A DNA stretch of 22,583 nucleotides from Candidatus Bathyarchaeota archaeon (GCA_018396615.1 JAGTQT010000016.1:1-22583), one strand, 5' to 3'; positions 1 through 7,911 are shown, numbered from the stretch's first letter. Numbers and translations: made by a program. Notes: a model not told the origin generated them from the letters alone.

Positions 1-1
1 T

Positions 2-1573
2 TTAACTTCATCCATCGGAAAGATGCTTCAGTCCCGCGGCTTGAAGGTTAACGTGATAAAGATTGATCCCTACGTGAACGTTGATGCAGGGACTATGAAC
101 CCGTACATGCATGGAGAAGTCTATGTCACGGATGACGGCGGCGAGACCGATCTGGATTTGGGTTGGTATGAGCGTTTTCTTGATCTTAACTTGAGGAAGG
201 AGAACAATCTTACCACCGGAATGGTCTATAAGGCGGTTATTGAGAAGGAGCGACGCGGCGACTTCTTAGGTAGATGCGTGCAAATTATTCCGCACGTGTC
301 TAACGAGATTAAGAGTCGCATACGTGCCGTGGGCAAGGAATCAGGAGCAGACATGGTCTTAACCGAGGTAGGCGGGACTGTTGGAGACATCGAGGGACTG
401 CCGTTTCTTGAAGCGATCCGGCAGATGCGGTTGGAGGAAGGCTACGAAAACACTTTGTACGTGCATGTGGCGCTTGTGCCTGTCTTGGATGTTACGAAGG
501 AGATGAAAACGAAGCCGCTTCAGCATAGCGTTAACGAGCTTAGGAGAATTGGTATACAGCCTGACATAATTGTGGCAAGAAGCCCTGAAATGATAGATTC
601 TGAGGTTCTGCGAAAAATAGCTCTGTTCGGGACTATTCCGGAAAACGCTGTGTTCTGCTCCTACAATGTTGAGACCGTCTATCAGGTGCCGCTTATCCTT
701 GACGAGCAAGGTATGAGTGAGTTCATCTGCAAAAGGCTCTGCTATACGGACTGCAAACGCGATCTCAGCAAATGGAAGATGTTTGTTGACACGGTGTTGC
801 ATCCCGAGCATGAGGTGAGAATTGCGTTAGTAGGCAAGTATGCAGGGCTGGCTGATAGCTACGTAAGCATGAATGAGGCTCTGAAACATGGCGGTGCAGC
901 CTGCAAAGCCAAGGTCTGCATGCAGTACATAGAATCTGAAAGCTTTGAGAAAAATCCGGAGAAGGTTGAGGTTCTGAAAAATTTTGATGGAATATTCATC
1001 CCTTACGGTTTTGGTCCACGTGGAACAGAAGGCAAGATAGCTGCAGTCAAATATGCACGGGAAAACCAAATTCCCTTTTTAGGCATCTGCTACGGCTTTC
1101 AGCTTGCGGTGGTCGAGTTTGCGCGTAACGTGTGCGGTTTGAAGGAAGCCAACAGCACTGAGATAAACCCTAAATCACCTTACCCAGTCATTGATTTGAT
1201 GCCTGAACAGAGAAAGGTGGAAATAAAAGGTGCCTCAATGAGGCTTGGGGCTCATAAAATCCTTATTAAGCCCAACACGATGGCGCATACCCTTTACAAG
1301 GAAGAAGAAATCTATGAGCGGCATCGTCACAGGTTTGAGGTGAACCTGAAGTATCTGCGGAAGCTGGAGAAGAATGGTTTAGTTTTTTCTGGGAAAAGTG
1401 TGGATGGTAGAAGAATGGAGATTCTGGAGCTTCCTAGTCATTTCTTTTTCTTTGCTACGCAGTTTCACGGCGAATTCAAAAGCCGACCGCAGCGACCTGA
1501 TCCAGAGTATTATGGGTTTGTTAAGGCATGTTTGGATAGGAAGATGGGGAAATCTAAGCCCAGCTTTGCATAG
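2..1573 (+). CDS. pyrG: CTP synthase (glutamine-hydrolysing), 5' truncated by window edge
   Basis: Makes CTP from UTP, ATP and glutamine-derived ammonia; the last step of de novo pyrimidine nucleotide synthesis, in the cytosol. The reading frame is open to the window edge: codons before the first ATG (position 23) read LTSSIGK, the end of the N-terminal P-loop of the amidoligase domain, so only about 15-20 residues are missing and the ATG at 23 is not the true start. Family signatures follow: DPYVNVDAGTMNPYMHGEV, then TDDGGETDLDLG. The second half is a class I glutamine amidotransferase with nucleophile Cys in GICYGFQ (codon 1088-1090) and the His/Glu pair in QFHGEF near 1465. Length fits the family (about 530-545 residues complete). 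It converges on the next gene, with 59 bp between stops. The call is near certain. Confidence 0.97.
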   Translation, partial: LTSSIGKMLQSRGLKVNVIKIDPYVNVDAGTMNPYMHGEVYVTDDGGETDLDLGWYERFLDLNLRKENNLTTGMVYKAVIEKERRGDFLGRCVQIIPHVSNEIKSRIRAVGKESGADMVLTEVGGTVGDIEGLPFLEAIRQMRLEEGYENTLYVHVALVPVLDVTKEMKTKPLQHSVNELRRIGIQPDIIVARSPEMIDSEVLRKIALFGTIPENAVFCSYNVETVYQVPLILDEQGMSEFICKRLCYTDCKRDLSKWKMFVDTVLHPEHEVRIALVGKYAGLADSYVSMNEALKHGGAACKAKVCMQYIESESFEKNPEKVEVLKNFDGIFIPYGFGPRGTEGKIAAVKYARENQIPFLGICYGFQLAVVEFARNVCGLKEANSTEINPKSPYPVIDLMPEQRKVEIKGASMRLGAHKILIKPNTMAHTLYKEEEIYERHRHRFEVNLKYLRKLEKNGLVFSGKSVDGRRMEILELPSHFFFFATQFHGEFKSRPQRPDPEYYGFVKACLDRKMGKSKPSFA

Positions 1574-1608
1574 AAATATCTGCTTCCGACATTGGAACAT
1601 ACAGAGAG

Positions 1609-1614
1609 AAAAAA
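1609..1614 (-). terminator. T-run, possible terminator of the surface-protein gene
   Basis: Read on the minus strand this is a run of six T followed by a pyrimidine-rich stretch, about 20 nt past the stop of the surface-protein gene. Archaeal termination commonly uses T-runs without a hairpin. Weak evidence: a single short run. Confidence 0.3.
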
Positions 1615-1632
1615 GTGTGGGTTTTGGGTTGG

Positions 1633-3126
1633 TTAAGTAGACTGCAGTTTTGGTTGTTGAGGTTTCTTTCGGCGCACGAGAAGCACTGCCAGCACCAACA
1701 CTAGTATTGATCCTGCTATGGCGATTATTAGGAATGCGCCGAGGAACGGTTTTTCCTCTGTTTCTGAAGTGGTTAAGTATACCTTAAGCGTTGGGTCGTG
1801 TTCTACTCTGTAACCGCTGTAGGTTGGATAGCCGATGAGATAGAAGTAGTTGGCTTTGGTCATGTTGGTTATTCGGTCTTTGGCTTTATCGTAGAGTTGT
1901 GGGCGCATGTTGCCTACGAGGTATGGAAGGTATTTCATCAGCTTTATGTGCGAGTCAAACAGTGCGGTGTTGCCTGCGAAGCCGTTGATTTTGCATGTTC
2001 GCGAGGTTGCGTTGTACGTGTCGTATGTGGTTTCGGTTGGGTCTTTGGTGTAGTTGTAGAGGTTGTAGGTTTTTTTGGTGCCGAAAATTGTGTCGAAGAT
2101 TCTTTCGTTCTCCGCGTAAGTGGAGATGTGGGAGTCGCTGACCATTACGTCGTTGTCTGTCACGTTTTGTCCGGTTGCTGAGATGCTGCTGGTTTCGCGT
2201 TGAAGCATGACTGATGTCTGGAAGTTTACTATGCTCATTTTGATTTCGTGTATCTTTAGAAAGTCGTGGACGGTTATGTTTGATTTCCATTCGTTTCCTT
2301 GGTAGCATCCGGTGCTGTTGTAGTGGAAGCACCATGGGATGATGAACCATCCGAAGTGCCATAGGTCTCTTACTCTGCCTATCACGTAGTTCTGGCTTAA
2401 CGTTGCTGTGTGGGTTTCAGGCGATATCGTGAGCTTGTAGGTAAAGTTGAGTTCGTCGTAGGTGGCGATTGCCATTGGGAAACTATTTTCGAAGTGCGGG
2501 TTTGTTGGGGTTATGTAGGTGCGCCACCATATTGAGGTAAGATTTGTGTATCTCATGCCCCATGTCCATGTGAGGTTGTCATCGGAATGTGTTAACGGCG
2601 TGATTTCTGTTTTGCTGTGTAGGGCTGGGAAGTTTTCGCCTGTGAAGTTGCCGAAGTTGAAGCCCATGCTGAATGAAGACCAGAGTCTGTCGTTTATGTC
2701 AGGTGAGCCTGTATACAGCGTAGATCCGGTTTCGTTGAATGCGAGGAGCATGAGGAAGCTTGATGCTATTAGAACGTCTTGACTTGTGTTTTCGGTTTTG
2801 TAGTGCATCATCACTGTCTGCATGGGTATGGTAAGTGTAAGTGCTCCGCCGAAGCTTACGTTTATCAATCCAGCATACAGCATCTGCAGTCCCTTCGTGT
2901 TGACGTAGGTCATGTACATTGGCGCATGCCAGTTGCTGAAGCCTGAGGGCGTGGGGATTCCGTGGAGAAGCGCATAGGCTCTGGCGTAGTCGAAGTAGTC
3001 GATTGTTTTCTCCCAGCTTTCTTTTGCAAAGTCTGGTGCGGTCAAGGTGTCTGCTATTGTTGGTAGTGCGATGCCAGCCAGCATTATGAATGTGAGCCAT
3101 ATTCCGATTATACTTTTGATTTTCAT
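1633..3126 (-). CDS. Sequon-rich, membrane-anchored extracellular protein, function unknown
   Basis: Not recognised as a named family. It starts with a signal-peptide-like segment (basic MKIKS, then a hydrophobic run to about residue 25 and an ALPTIAD cleavage-like site). It ends with one hydrophobic helix (AFLIIAIAGSILVLVLAVLL) followed by RRKK, the topology of a type I surface protein with its body outside the cell. The ectodomain of about 430 residues has at least a dozen N-X-S/T sequons and only three cysteines (CFHY, GCY, RTCK), suggesting an N-glycosylated cell-surface protein. Start: a GTG lies three codons earlier (3135), but ATG at 3126 is preceded by AAGTGA as a plausible ribosome-binding site and gives a cleaner signal peptide. 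It could be a surface-layer accessory or a substrate-binding protein; neither can be shown. Confidence 0.8.
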   Translation of the reverse strand: MKIKSIIGIWLTFIMLAGIALPTIADTLTAPDFAKESWEKTIDYFDYARAYALLHGIPTPSGFSNWHAPMYMTYVNTKGLQMLYAGLINVSFGGALTLTIPMQTVMMHYKTENTSQDVLIASSFLMLLAFNETGSTLYTGSPDINDRLWSSFSMGFNFGNFTGENFPALHSKTEITPLTHSDDNLTWTWGMRYTNLTSIWWRTYITPTNPHFENSFPMAIATYDELNFTYKLTISPETHTATLSQNYVIGRVRDLWHFGWFIIPWCFHYNSTGCYQGNEWKSNITVHDFLKIHEIKMSIVNFQTSVMLQRETSSISATGQNVTDNDVMVSDSHISTYAENERIFDTIFGTKKTYNLYNYTKDPTETTYDTYNATSRTCKINGFAGNTALFDSHIKLMKYLPYLVGNMRPQLYDKAKDRITNMTKANYFYLIGYPTYSGYRVEHDPTLKVYLTTSETEEKPFLGAFLIIAIAGSILVLVLAVLLVRRKKPQQPKLQST

Positions 3127-3160
3127 GGGATTCACTTTTCGTAATGATATGCGTGCTGTG

Positions 3161-3168
3161 TTTAAAAA
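3161..3168 (-). promoter_or_regulatory. TATA-like box for the surface-protein gene
   Basis: The minus strand reads TTTTTAAA here, about 35-40 nt before the ATG at 3126. Transcription would start near 3140, giving a leader of roughly 14 nt, typical of archaeal genes. Position supports it; no experimental evidence. Confidence 0.4.
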
Positions 3169-3237
3169 TCTTCGTGCATATTAGAAAGTTATGGATTTGT
3201 AATCCAGTTTCGTGAACTGAGAGAGGTTGTTTTCATC

Positions 3238-3247
3238 TTTATATAAT
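3238..3247 (+). promoter_or_regulatory. TATA box for the HExxH protein gene
   Basis: TTTATATAAT is a near-consensus archaeal TATA box. A start of transcription about 25 nt on (near 3268) falls within 10-15 nt of both candidate TTG starts (3277, 3283), so the message would have almost no leader. Confidence 0.6.
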
Positions 3248-3276
3248 ATGCCTGTGAATGCAGAATCGCTGAGCGG

Positions 3277-3792
3277 TTGTGTTTGAGCGAATTAGACGCG
3301 TCAGCTGTTGACCGGTTTCGAAGACGCTTGGAGGAGGTGAAGAGCTATGGTGAGGTATGGGAGATTGTCAAGGATTCTGTGGCGGCTTCGTTAGGAAAGC
3401 GTAGAGGCGGAATGATGCTGTTTCTCGACGATCTTCCTATCCAGCTTGGCGCCTATCACTCAGTTGGGACGAATAACATTGTGCTTAACCGCGTACTCGT
3501 GGAAATTGTTGAGGCTACTGTGCAGTCAAAGCTTGTTGTTAACGCTTTAGTTTACAATCTGCTGCTTCACGAGTATTTACATGCGTTAGGCGAGTATTCA
3601 GAGCTTGATGTCAGAAGGCTGGTTTACGAGGTTGCGAGAAAATGCTTCGGCGAAGAACACGTGGTCTGCGACATTGCGAAGAAGAGCCCTTGGGCTTTGT
3701 TGAAAGACGTTCCACTAGAGGTGGTGAGGGCACGGAAACGCGTAATGGAGATTGTTAAGAATTTCGAGAAAACAGATAGATATGTGATTTAA
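3277..3792 (+). CDS. Small putative zinc metallopeptidase-like protein (HExxH)
   Basis: A 171-residue soluble protein with HEYLHALGEYSE at about residues 98-109: a zincin HExxH motif (His98, Glu99, His102) followed by a glutamate that could be the third zinc ligand. Upstream, GAYHSVGTNNIVLNRVLV resembles the edge strand and helix that precede the active-site helix in minimal gluzincins. No signal peptide or membrane segment is present, so it is cytosolic. Start: no ATG is available; TTG 3277 is taken, TTG 3283 is equally possible, and an in-frame stop lies at 3244. Protease activity is inferred from the motif alone; similar small archaeal HExxH proteins are mostly uncharacterised. Confidence 0.75.
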   Translation: MCLSELDASAVDRFRRRLEEVKSYGEVWEIVKDSVAASLGKRRGGMMLFLDDLPIQLGAYHSVGTNNIVLNRVLVEIVEATVQSKLVVNALVYNLLLHEYLHALGEYSELDVRRLVYEVARKCFGEEHVVCDIAKKSPWALLKDVPLEVVRARKRVMEIVKNFEKTDRYVI

Positions 3793-3814
3793 CCTTGAAA
3801 CTGTTTTTAACCCC

Positions 3815-3825
3815 CTTATATATAG
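3815..3825 (+). promoter_or_regulatory. Strong TATA element with no obvious large gene
   Basis: CTTATATATAG is one of the best TATA-like strings in the window. It lies 23 bp past the stop of the HExxH gene and reads toward the 3' end of the convergent MFS gene. The core TATATATA is symmetric, so the minus direction is also possible. It is followed about 20 bp on by a perfect palindrome (see 3843-3856). Confidence 0.45.
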
Positions 3826-3837
3826 ACGGCCATTGGG

Positions 3838-3969
3838 GTGGCTCCAGATATCTGGATTGTGATTGCTTTGATTTTCTTGTTGCATCTTTTATGTTGTTTG
3901 ACTAGAGGTGAATGCGGAAGGCTAATGCTGGGTCTGGGTTGTCTGCTGGTTGCATGTTGGATCCTTTGA
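3838..3969 (+). CDS. Candidate 43-residue hydrophobic small protein (uncertain)
   Basis: GTG 3838 opens an ORF coding for a short acidic/aromatic start (VAPDIW), a hydrophobic stretch, an Arg/Glu turn (TRGECGR) and a second hydrophobic stretch rich in Cys, ending at TGA 3967-3969. This would be a two-helix membrane hairpin. Support: a strong TATA box just upstream. Against: the GTG sits rather close to that TATA (an internal GTG at 3859 fits better), the last 48 nt overlap the MFS gene on the other strand, and no ribosome-binding site is clearly spaced. The transcript may instead be non-coding. Confidence 0.22.
   Translation: MAPDIWIVIALIFLLHLLCCLTRGECGRLMLGLGCLLVACWIL
3843..3856. repeat. 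Perfect 14-bp palindrome, possible operator
   Basis: TCCAGATATCTGGA equals its own reverse complement over all 14 bases. Its centre is about 30 bp downstream of the TATA element at 3815-3825, so it covers the expected transcription start, where archaeal repressors often bind. In RNA it could form only a loopless, weak hairpin, so a dimeric DNA-binding protein is the likelier reader. The regulator is unknown. Confidence 0.5.
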
Positions 3970-5154
3970 AAAGAGAAGAAACACCAGCGCCGAGATCCCT
4001 CCCATCGTTCCCAAAATACCCCCTAAGCCTTCATAGTCAAGCAAGAGCAGCACAATCCCTCCAATAGCTGTGCCGAATGCGGAGCCGAGATTTACTGCAG
4101 CCGAGTCTATAGACATCATCGTCCCTCGAAGGCTTGGGATCTGCTCAAGAGAAAGGCTACTTGCGGAAGAGGTGACCATCCCGAAAAACCAGCTTGCAGC
4201 AAAAACCAACGGCAAATAAACCGCCTCATAAGGCATGAAAACATAAGAGCCGCCAAGCAATCCTGCGAGAAAAGCGCTCAAAACCGTCGTCTCCTTTCTG
4301 CCAAACCTCTTCACAAACTGGCCAGACGCCAAGCTACCGATGGTGTAGCATAAAGCAGCTATCAGCACTATGATCGAGGCGACTTCTCGTGAATGCAGAA
4401 ACCTTTCCCTGCCAAAAGATGCTGCATAAACTAATATAATCACAAAGGAACTCGCGCGGAAGAAATCCCCAGCGAAACAAGCCAGTGCAGAGCGATTGGA
4501 AAAGACCTCTCTAAAACCTTTCAAAGAGCTACGCCAATCGACAGAACGCGGGGTAGGCTGGCTTCTGGTTGATGGGAGACTAATCAAAGCCAACATAAGG
4601 CTTACCAGCAGAGCGGGAATGATGAAGGCTGCAACTGGGAAACGCCACCCTCCATAGCTTGCGGCCACAGCAATCAGCGGTGCACCCACAAAATAGACTA
4701 TGGCTCCGCACGCGACAACCCAGCCTATGGCGCCTGCTCTTTTCTCCAATGCTAGATGCTCGCCTACTAATGCTAAAGACATCGAGTAAACCATGACATA
4801 GCCCGCTCCGCTTCCTGCGTAAAGTAGAAGCATGGTTGGGAAATCTAGGGCTAGGAAGCATCCTAGCGCGGATACGCTGCTGAGTACGAGGCCTATAACA
4901 AGCAGAAACCGGTAGCTAGATCGCATGCTCCACGCGCTTATTAACAGCGCAAAAAGCACGGCGGCAACAGAATGGGCAGTGTTCATCTGCGAAGTTAGAC
5001 CGACGTCTGTGCCAAAGGTGTTGCCGATGTCGACAAGGAGAAGCGAGACCAGTAAAGGCATTGCGCTAATTGCAAAGTTGGATACGCCGAGCGAAAACAC
5101 GAAAAACCTTGAACTCACGGTTTCTTTGTTTTCAGAAATGAAATCGTCTTTCAC
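3922..5154 (-). CDS. Major facilitator superfamily transporter
   Basis: A 410-residue polytopic membrane protein with about twelve hydrophobic segments in two halves, the layout of MFS permeases. The loop between segments 2 and 3 (SAWSMRSSYRFLLVIG) sits where the MFS motif GxxxDrxGrr belongs but is poorly conserved. The equivalent loop of the second half (SGQFVKRFGRKETTV) is a better match. A central loop (STRSQPTPRSVDWRSSLKGF) separates the halves. By overall resemblance it is closest to drug- or metabolite-efflux MFS proteins; the substrate cannot be told. Start is GTG 5154, preceded by GAGGA on the message. Divergent from the DUF362 gene, with 119 bp between; its 3' end converges on the TATA/palindrome element. 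Confidence 0.9.
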   Translation of the reverse strand: MKDDFISENKETVSSRFFVFSLGVSNFAISAMPLLVSLLLVDIGNTFGTDVGLTSQMNTAHSVAAVLFALLISAWSMRSSYRFLLVIGLVLSSVSALGCFLALDFPTMLLLYAGSGAGYVMVYSMSLALVGEHLALEKRAGAIGWVVACGAIVYFVGAPLIAVAASYGGWRFPVAAFIIPALLVSLMLALISLPSTRSQPTPRSVDWRSSLKGFREVFSNRSALACFAGDFFRASSFVIILVYAASFGRERFLHSREVASIIVLIAALCYTIGSLASGQFVKRFGRKETTVLSAFLAGLLGGSYVFMPYEAVYLPLVFAASWFFGMVTSSASSLSLEQIPSLRGTMMSIDSAAVNLGSAFGTAIGGIVLLLLDYEGLGGILGTMGGISALVFLLFSKDPTCNQQTTQTQH

Positions 5155-5273
5155 TTTTCCTCATCCATCATGATTTTTCTAGCGAAAAACTGCAGTAAGA
5201 GAGGTATCATGTTTGAGGCGATATATGTTTTTGCATATTTTACTTAATAAGGAACAAACCTGTTGTCAAACTT

Positions 5274-6197
5274 GTGGAAAAGGCTAAAATCGGAGTTTTA
5301 CACCTTTTTTGTCAAGTGGCTGCAGTGTCGACTTTCAGCGGAATCGGTGAAGTAGCAACAAACCCCTTCCAGAAAGATGGCTTAACGCTGGTAAGCAAAA
5401 TCACAGCCTCACACAACATCAAAGAAACCATCCTTAAGTCCGTGGAACTGCTGGGCGGATTCGAAAAAGCCGTCCAAAAAGGCGATGAAGTCCTAGTGAA
5501 GCCCAACTTTAACACAGGAGACCAGCCGCCAGCATCCAGCGACCCCAACTTCGTCAAAGCCATAATCGAATTGCTCTATGAACATGGGGCTTCCAAAGTA
5601 ATCCTGGGCGAATCCTCGATGTTTTCGCTCTGCACACGCAAGGTTCTTGAAGACACAGGCATGCTGAAGAAAGCCGAGTCCGCAGGAGCCGAGGTCGTGC
5701 CCTTTGATGAAGGCAATTGGATCAAAATCAGCACTGGAGGCAGATACCTCAAAAAAGTAAGTCTACCAGAAAAAGCCATAGGTAAGAGGAAACTTGTCTA
5801 CGCGTGTTGCATGAAAACGCATAAGTGGGCGAAATTCACGCTAAGCCTAAAGCTGGCCGTAGGCTTTGTGAAGCCTAGCGAGAGAATGCTTTTACACGCA
5901 AGAAATCTGCAAGAAAAAATTGCAGACCTCAATCTTATCGTCCATCCTAACCTAATAATCATGGACGGACGCAAATGTTTCATAAACGGCGGACCAGCAT
6001 GCGGAGAGCTACGGCAACCAAACCTCGTGCTTGCCTCCGGAGACCGCGTAGCCATAGACGTCGAAGCCATAGAAACTATGAAAAGCTACGAAGGATCAAG
6101 CCTGCATGATGATCCTTGGGCTTACACACAGATCCAGCGAGCCAGCGAACTTGGAATAGGGGTAAAAAGCAAGAAAGAATACGCGGTGATCAGCTAG
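5274..6197 (+). CDS. DUF362 family protein
   Basis: The 307-residue protein matches the DUF362 family (PF04015) from about residue 40: LLGGFEKAVQKGDEVLVKPN, then the strand-helix region ending KVILGES, and KTHKWAKFTLSLKLAVGFV with the conserved Lys-Thr-His, and NLIIMDGRKCFINGGPACG. The C-terminal ferredoxin domain fused to many DUF362 proteins is absent. Members have been linked to redox or cofactor chemistry, but no reaction is established. Start: GTG 5274 is the only convenient start and gives about 40 residues before the family domain; an AT-rich TATA-like stretch lies at 5232-5250. It converges on the ParB-like gene with 13 bp between stops. Family call is firm, function open. Confidence 0.88.
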   Translation: MEKAKIGVLHLFCQVAAVSTFSGIGEVATNPFQKDGLTLVSKITASHNIKETILKSVELLGGFEKAVQKGDEVLVKPNFNTGDQPPASSDPNFVKAIIELLYEHGASKVILGESSMFSLCTRKVLEDTGMLKKAESAGAEVVPFDEGNWIKISTGGRYLKKVSLPEKAIGKRKLVYACCMKTHKWAKFTLSLKLAVGFVKPSERMLLHARNLQEKIADLNLIVHPNLIIMDGRKCFINGGPACGELRQPNLVLASGDRVAIDVEAIETMKSYEGSSLHDDPWAYTQIQRASELGIGVKSKKEYAVIS

Positions 6198-6210
6198 TCA
6201 GAATCACTTA

Positions 6211-7212
6211 TCATGCTTTTTCAAAATGGATCACGTAGACAAGTTGGTTATCGTCCCATTCTCCATACTTCGCTTTCCACTTCGCCTTAAATTCAGCAAG
6301 TGTGAAGCCGCCTTCTCTTTTTGCGTCTTCTTCATCAAAATACTTTAGCCGCTTCCGCTCTATTTCGGTGACGCGCAGATCTGCAATATGCGGCTCCCAG
6401 ACTGTTGCATGAACTAGTGTGCCGGCCTTCACTTTGGGGTCAGGCATGTTTACCATTGAAATCTGCTTTTTCAAGCCATTGAGTAGCTTTTCCTTGTCCT
6501 CAGCGGGGAACCTCATCTCGCAAGGCATCTCAGCAGCTTCTTCAATTATCTCTTCAACAGGCTTCTCCGGCTCACGGGCTACCTTTTTGACAACCTCTGT
6601 TTTCGCTTTGGATGGAAGATGTTTTTCAGCCAGCTTACGAATTACCTCAACCTTTCTCTCAGTATCTTCAACTGCGCGCCCAACCTTGATCGCTGTTGCG
6701 TAGTCGATTTTGCCCTCCGGAATCTGTCCCGAAAGATCTGCTGGCGCCACGTACTTCTGGGCTTCTTCGGGCACAACCTCGACTGATCGCAACCAAAGCG
6801 AAACTGCGGTGCCGCTGACGCCGATTTTCGCGCCTACCACAGATGCGGAAGGATATTTTTCCGGACAGTTTTCCAAGAGATATTTGCAGACTTTGCCCTT
6901 TTCAATCGCGCTTAGGTCGTCTCTTTGAATGTTCTCGATAAGGTTAAGCTGCACCACTTCATCGTCACTATAATTCCTTATAATAGCGGGAATCTTGTCA
7001 AGTCCTGCTTGCTGTGCTGCCCTGTAACGGCGCTCCCCAACTACAACTTCAAACTCGCCGTTTGAAGGTCTAACGATGATGGGTTCAAGCAAGCCAACCT
7101 CACGTATGCTTGCTGCAAGCTCGTTGAGTCGTTCAATGTTAATCTCCAAGCGTGGATTAAGCTTGCTTGGATGGATCTTTTTGAGCTCTATATCTCTGAT
7201 TGTGTCAGCCAA
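6211..7212 (-). CDS. ParB-like protein with C-terminal ASCH-like domain
   Basis: Residues 1-100 form a ParB/sulfiredoxin-type nucleotide-binding domain: VVVGERRYRAAQQAG at 56-70 carries the GERR box, and LIENIQRDDLSAIEKG at 91-106 is the second ParB box. Residues about 110-150 form the helix-turn-helix (ASVVGAKIGVSGTAVSLWLR). In bacteria such proteins bind parS, hydrolyse CTP and slide as clamps. Residues about 155-225 look like a charged linker. Residues about 230-333 resemble an ASCH domain (PUA-like fold): MRFPAEDKEKLLNG at the start, GTLVHATVW as the second strand, then GGFTLAEFKAKW and a terminal VYVIHFEKA. No parA lies nearby. Start TTG 7212 has GAGAGGAG upstream and its own TATA. ParB is certain; the ASCH call is good but made by eye. 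Confidence 0.88.
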   Translation of the reverse strand: MADTIRDIELKKIHPSKLNPRLEINIERLNELAASIREVGLLEPIIVRPSNGEFEVVVGERRYRAAQQAGLDKIPAIIRNYSDDEVVQLNLIENIQRDDLSAIEKGKVCKYLLENCPEKYPSASVVGAKIGVSGTAVSLWLRSVEVVPEEAQKYVAPADLSGQIPEGKIDYATAIKVGRAVEDTERKVEVIRKLAEKHLPSKAKTEVVKKVAREPEKPVEEIIEEAAEMPCEMRFPAEDKEKLLNGLKKQISMVNMPDPKVKAGTLVHATVWEPHIADLRVTEIERKRLKYFDEEDAKREGGFTLAEFKAKWKAKYGEWDDNQLVYVIHFEKA

Positions 7213-7255
7213 GGTAGCTTCTCCTCTCTCAGCTTACTTCTTTAAAGCTTCGCGG

Positions 7256-7265
7256 TTATAAAAAA
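7256..7265 (-). promoter_or_regulatory. TATA box for the ParB-like gene
   Basis: The minus strand reads TTTTTTATAA, about 45-50 nt before TTG 7212, putting the transcript start near 7235 and leaving room for the purine-rich ribosome-binding site near 7225. It suggests the ParB-like gene can be transcribed separately from the HD gene that ends 82 bp upstream. Confidence 0.5.
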
Positions 7266-7294
7266 TTGTAGTTACAGTCGAGGCGGCTCTGACG

Positions 7295-7849
7295 TTAGAG
7301 ACCTATCTGGGAGGCTGATTTCTTCAAGGCTTCTAATGCAATCTCAAAGAATTTTTCTTTGGGAATGCCGATTTCTTCGCATATTAGGATTCTTTCTCTT
7401 TCGGCACCTCTCGCGAAATCCTTGTCCTTAAACTTTTTCGCAACTGTTTCAGCCTTTACGTCAGCCAGCTTTTTGCTTGGCATAACAAGCGCGCATGCCA
7501 CTAGAAGTCCTGAGATGGCGTCACTAGCGATAAGCGCCTTTTCCATGCAGCTTTCCGGAGCAACTCCAGTATAGCGAAAATTATGAGTCTTCACTGCTTT
7601 GACAAGCTCGTCAGACACGAGTCCCTTCAAAATCCCATCGGCGACAAGCGTGTGCTTCTCCGGTGTGGCTTCAGTTTGCTCGTAGTCAATGTCATGCAGC
7701 AGCCCAAGCAAACCCCATGTTTGCTCGTTTTCTCCGAAGTAGTTGGCTACGCCTCGCATTATTGCCTCGACCGCAACCATGTGGTAAACAACGTTTCTCT
7801 TCGAAACATGTTTCTTGATTAGTTCTAAAGCTTCTTCACGTGTCAGCAT
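7295..7849 (-). CDS. HD-domain metal-dependent phosphohydrolase
   Basis: A 184-residue protein with the full HD metal-ligand set in order: His in VYHMVAVE, the HD pair in LLGLLHDIDYE, His in TPEKHTLVADG and Asp in IASDAISGLL. This is the pattern of the small HDIG-type hydrolases, which act on nucleotides or other phosphate esters in the cytosol; the substrate is unknown. Start: ATG 7849 is chosen over the more upstream in-frame start at 7882 because GGAGG lies seven bases before it (complement of 7857-7861) and a TATA box at 7882-7890 places the transcript start just ahead of that site. Divergent from the ABC operon. Confidence 0.88.
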   Translation of the reverse strand: MLTREEALELIKKHVSKRNVVYHMVAVEAIMRGVANYFGENEQTWGLLGLLHDIDYEQTEATPEKHTLVADGILKGLVSDELVKAVKTHNFRYTGVAPESCMEKALIASDAISGLLVACALVMPSKKLADVKAETVAKKFKDKDFARGAERERILICEEIGIPKEKFFEIALEALKKSASQIGL

Positions 7850-7881
7850 CAAGCAGCCTCCAAAACTATTATGGCTAGGCA

Positions 7882-7890
7882 CTTTTATAG
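7882..7890 (-). promoter_or_regulatory. TATA box for the HD-domain gene
   Basis: The minus strand reads CTATAAAAG. Transcription about 25 nt on starts near 7862, immediately ahead of the GGAGG ribosome-binding site and the ATG at 7849. Confidence 0.6.
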
Positions 7891-7911
7891 CTTCTTAGCT
7901 TGCTTCGCATT

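Noticed and set aside
1798..2181. A long plus-strand ORF antisense to the surface-protein gene
   Set aside because: A Val/Cys/Gly-rich shadow produced by C/A-ending codons on the other strand; no start signals.
5170..5247. A 25-codon plus-strand ORF in the MFS/DUF362 divergent region
   Set aside because: No promoter or ribosome site; it overlaps the AT-rich promoter region of the DUF362 gene.
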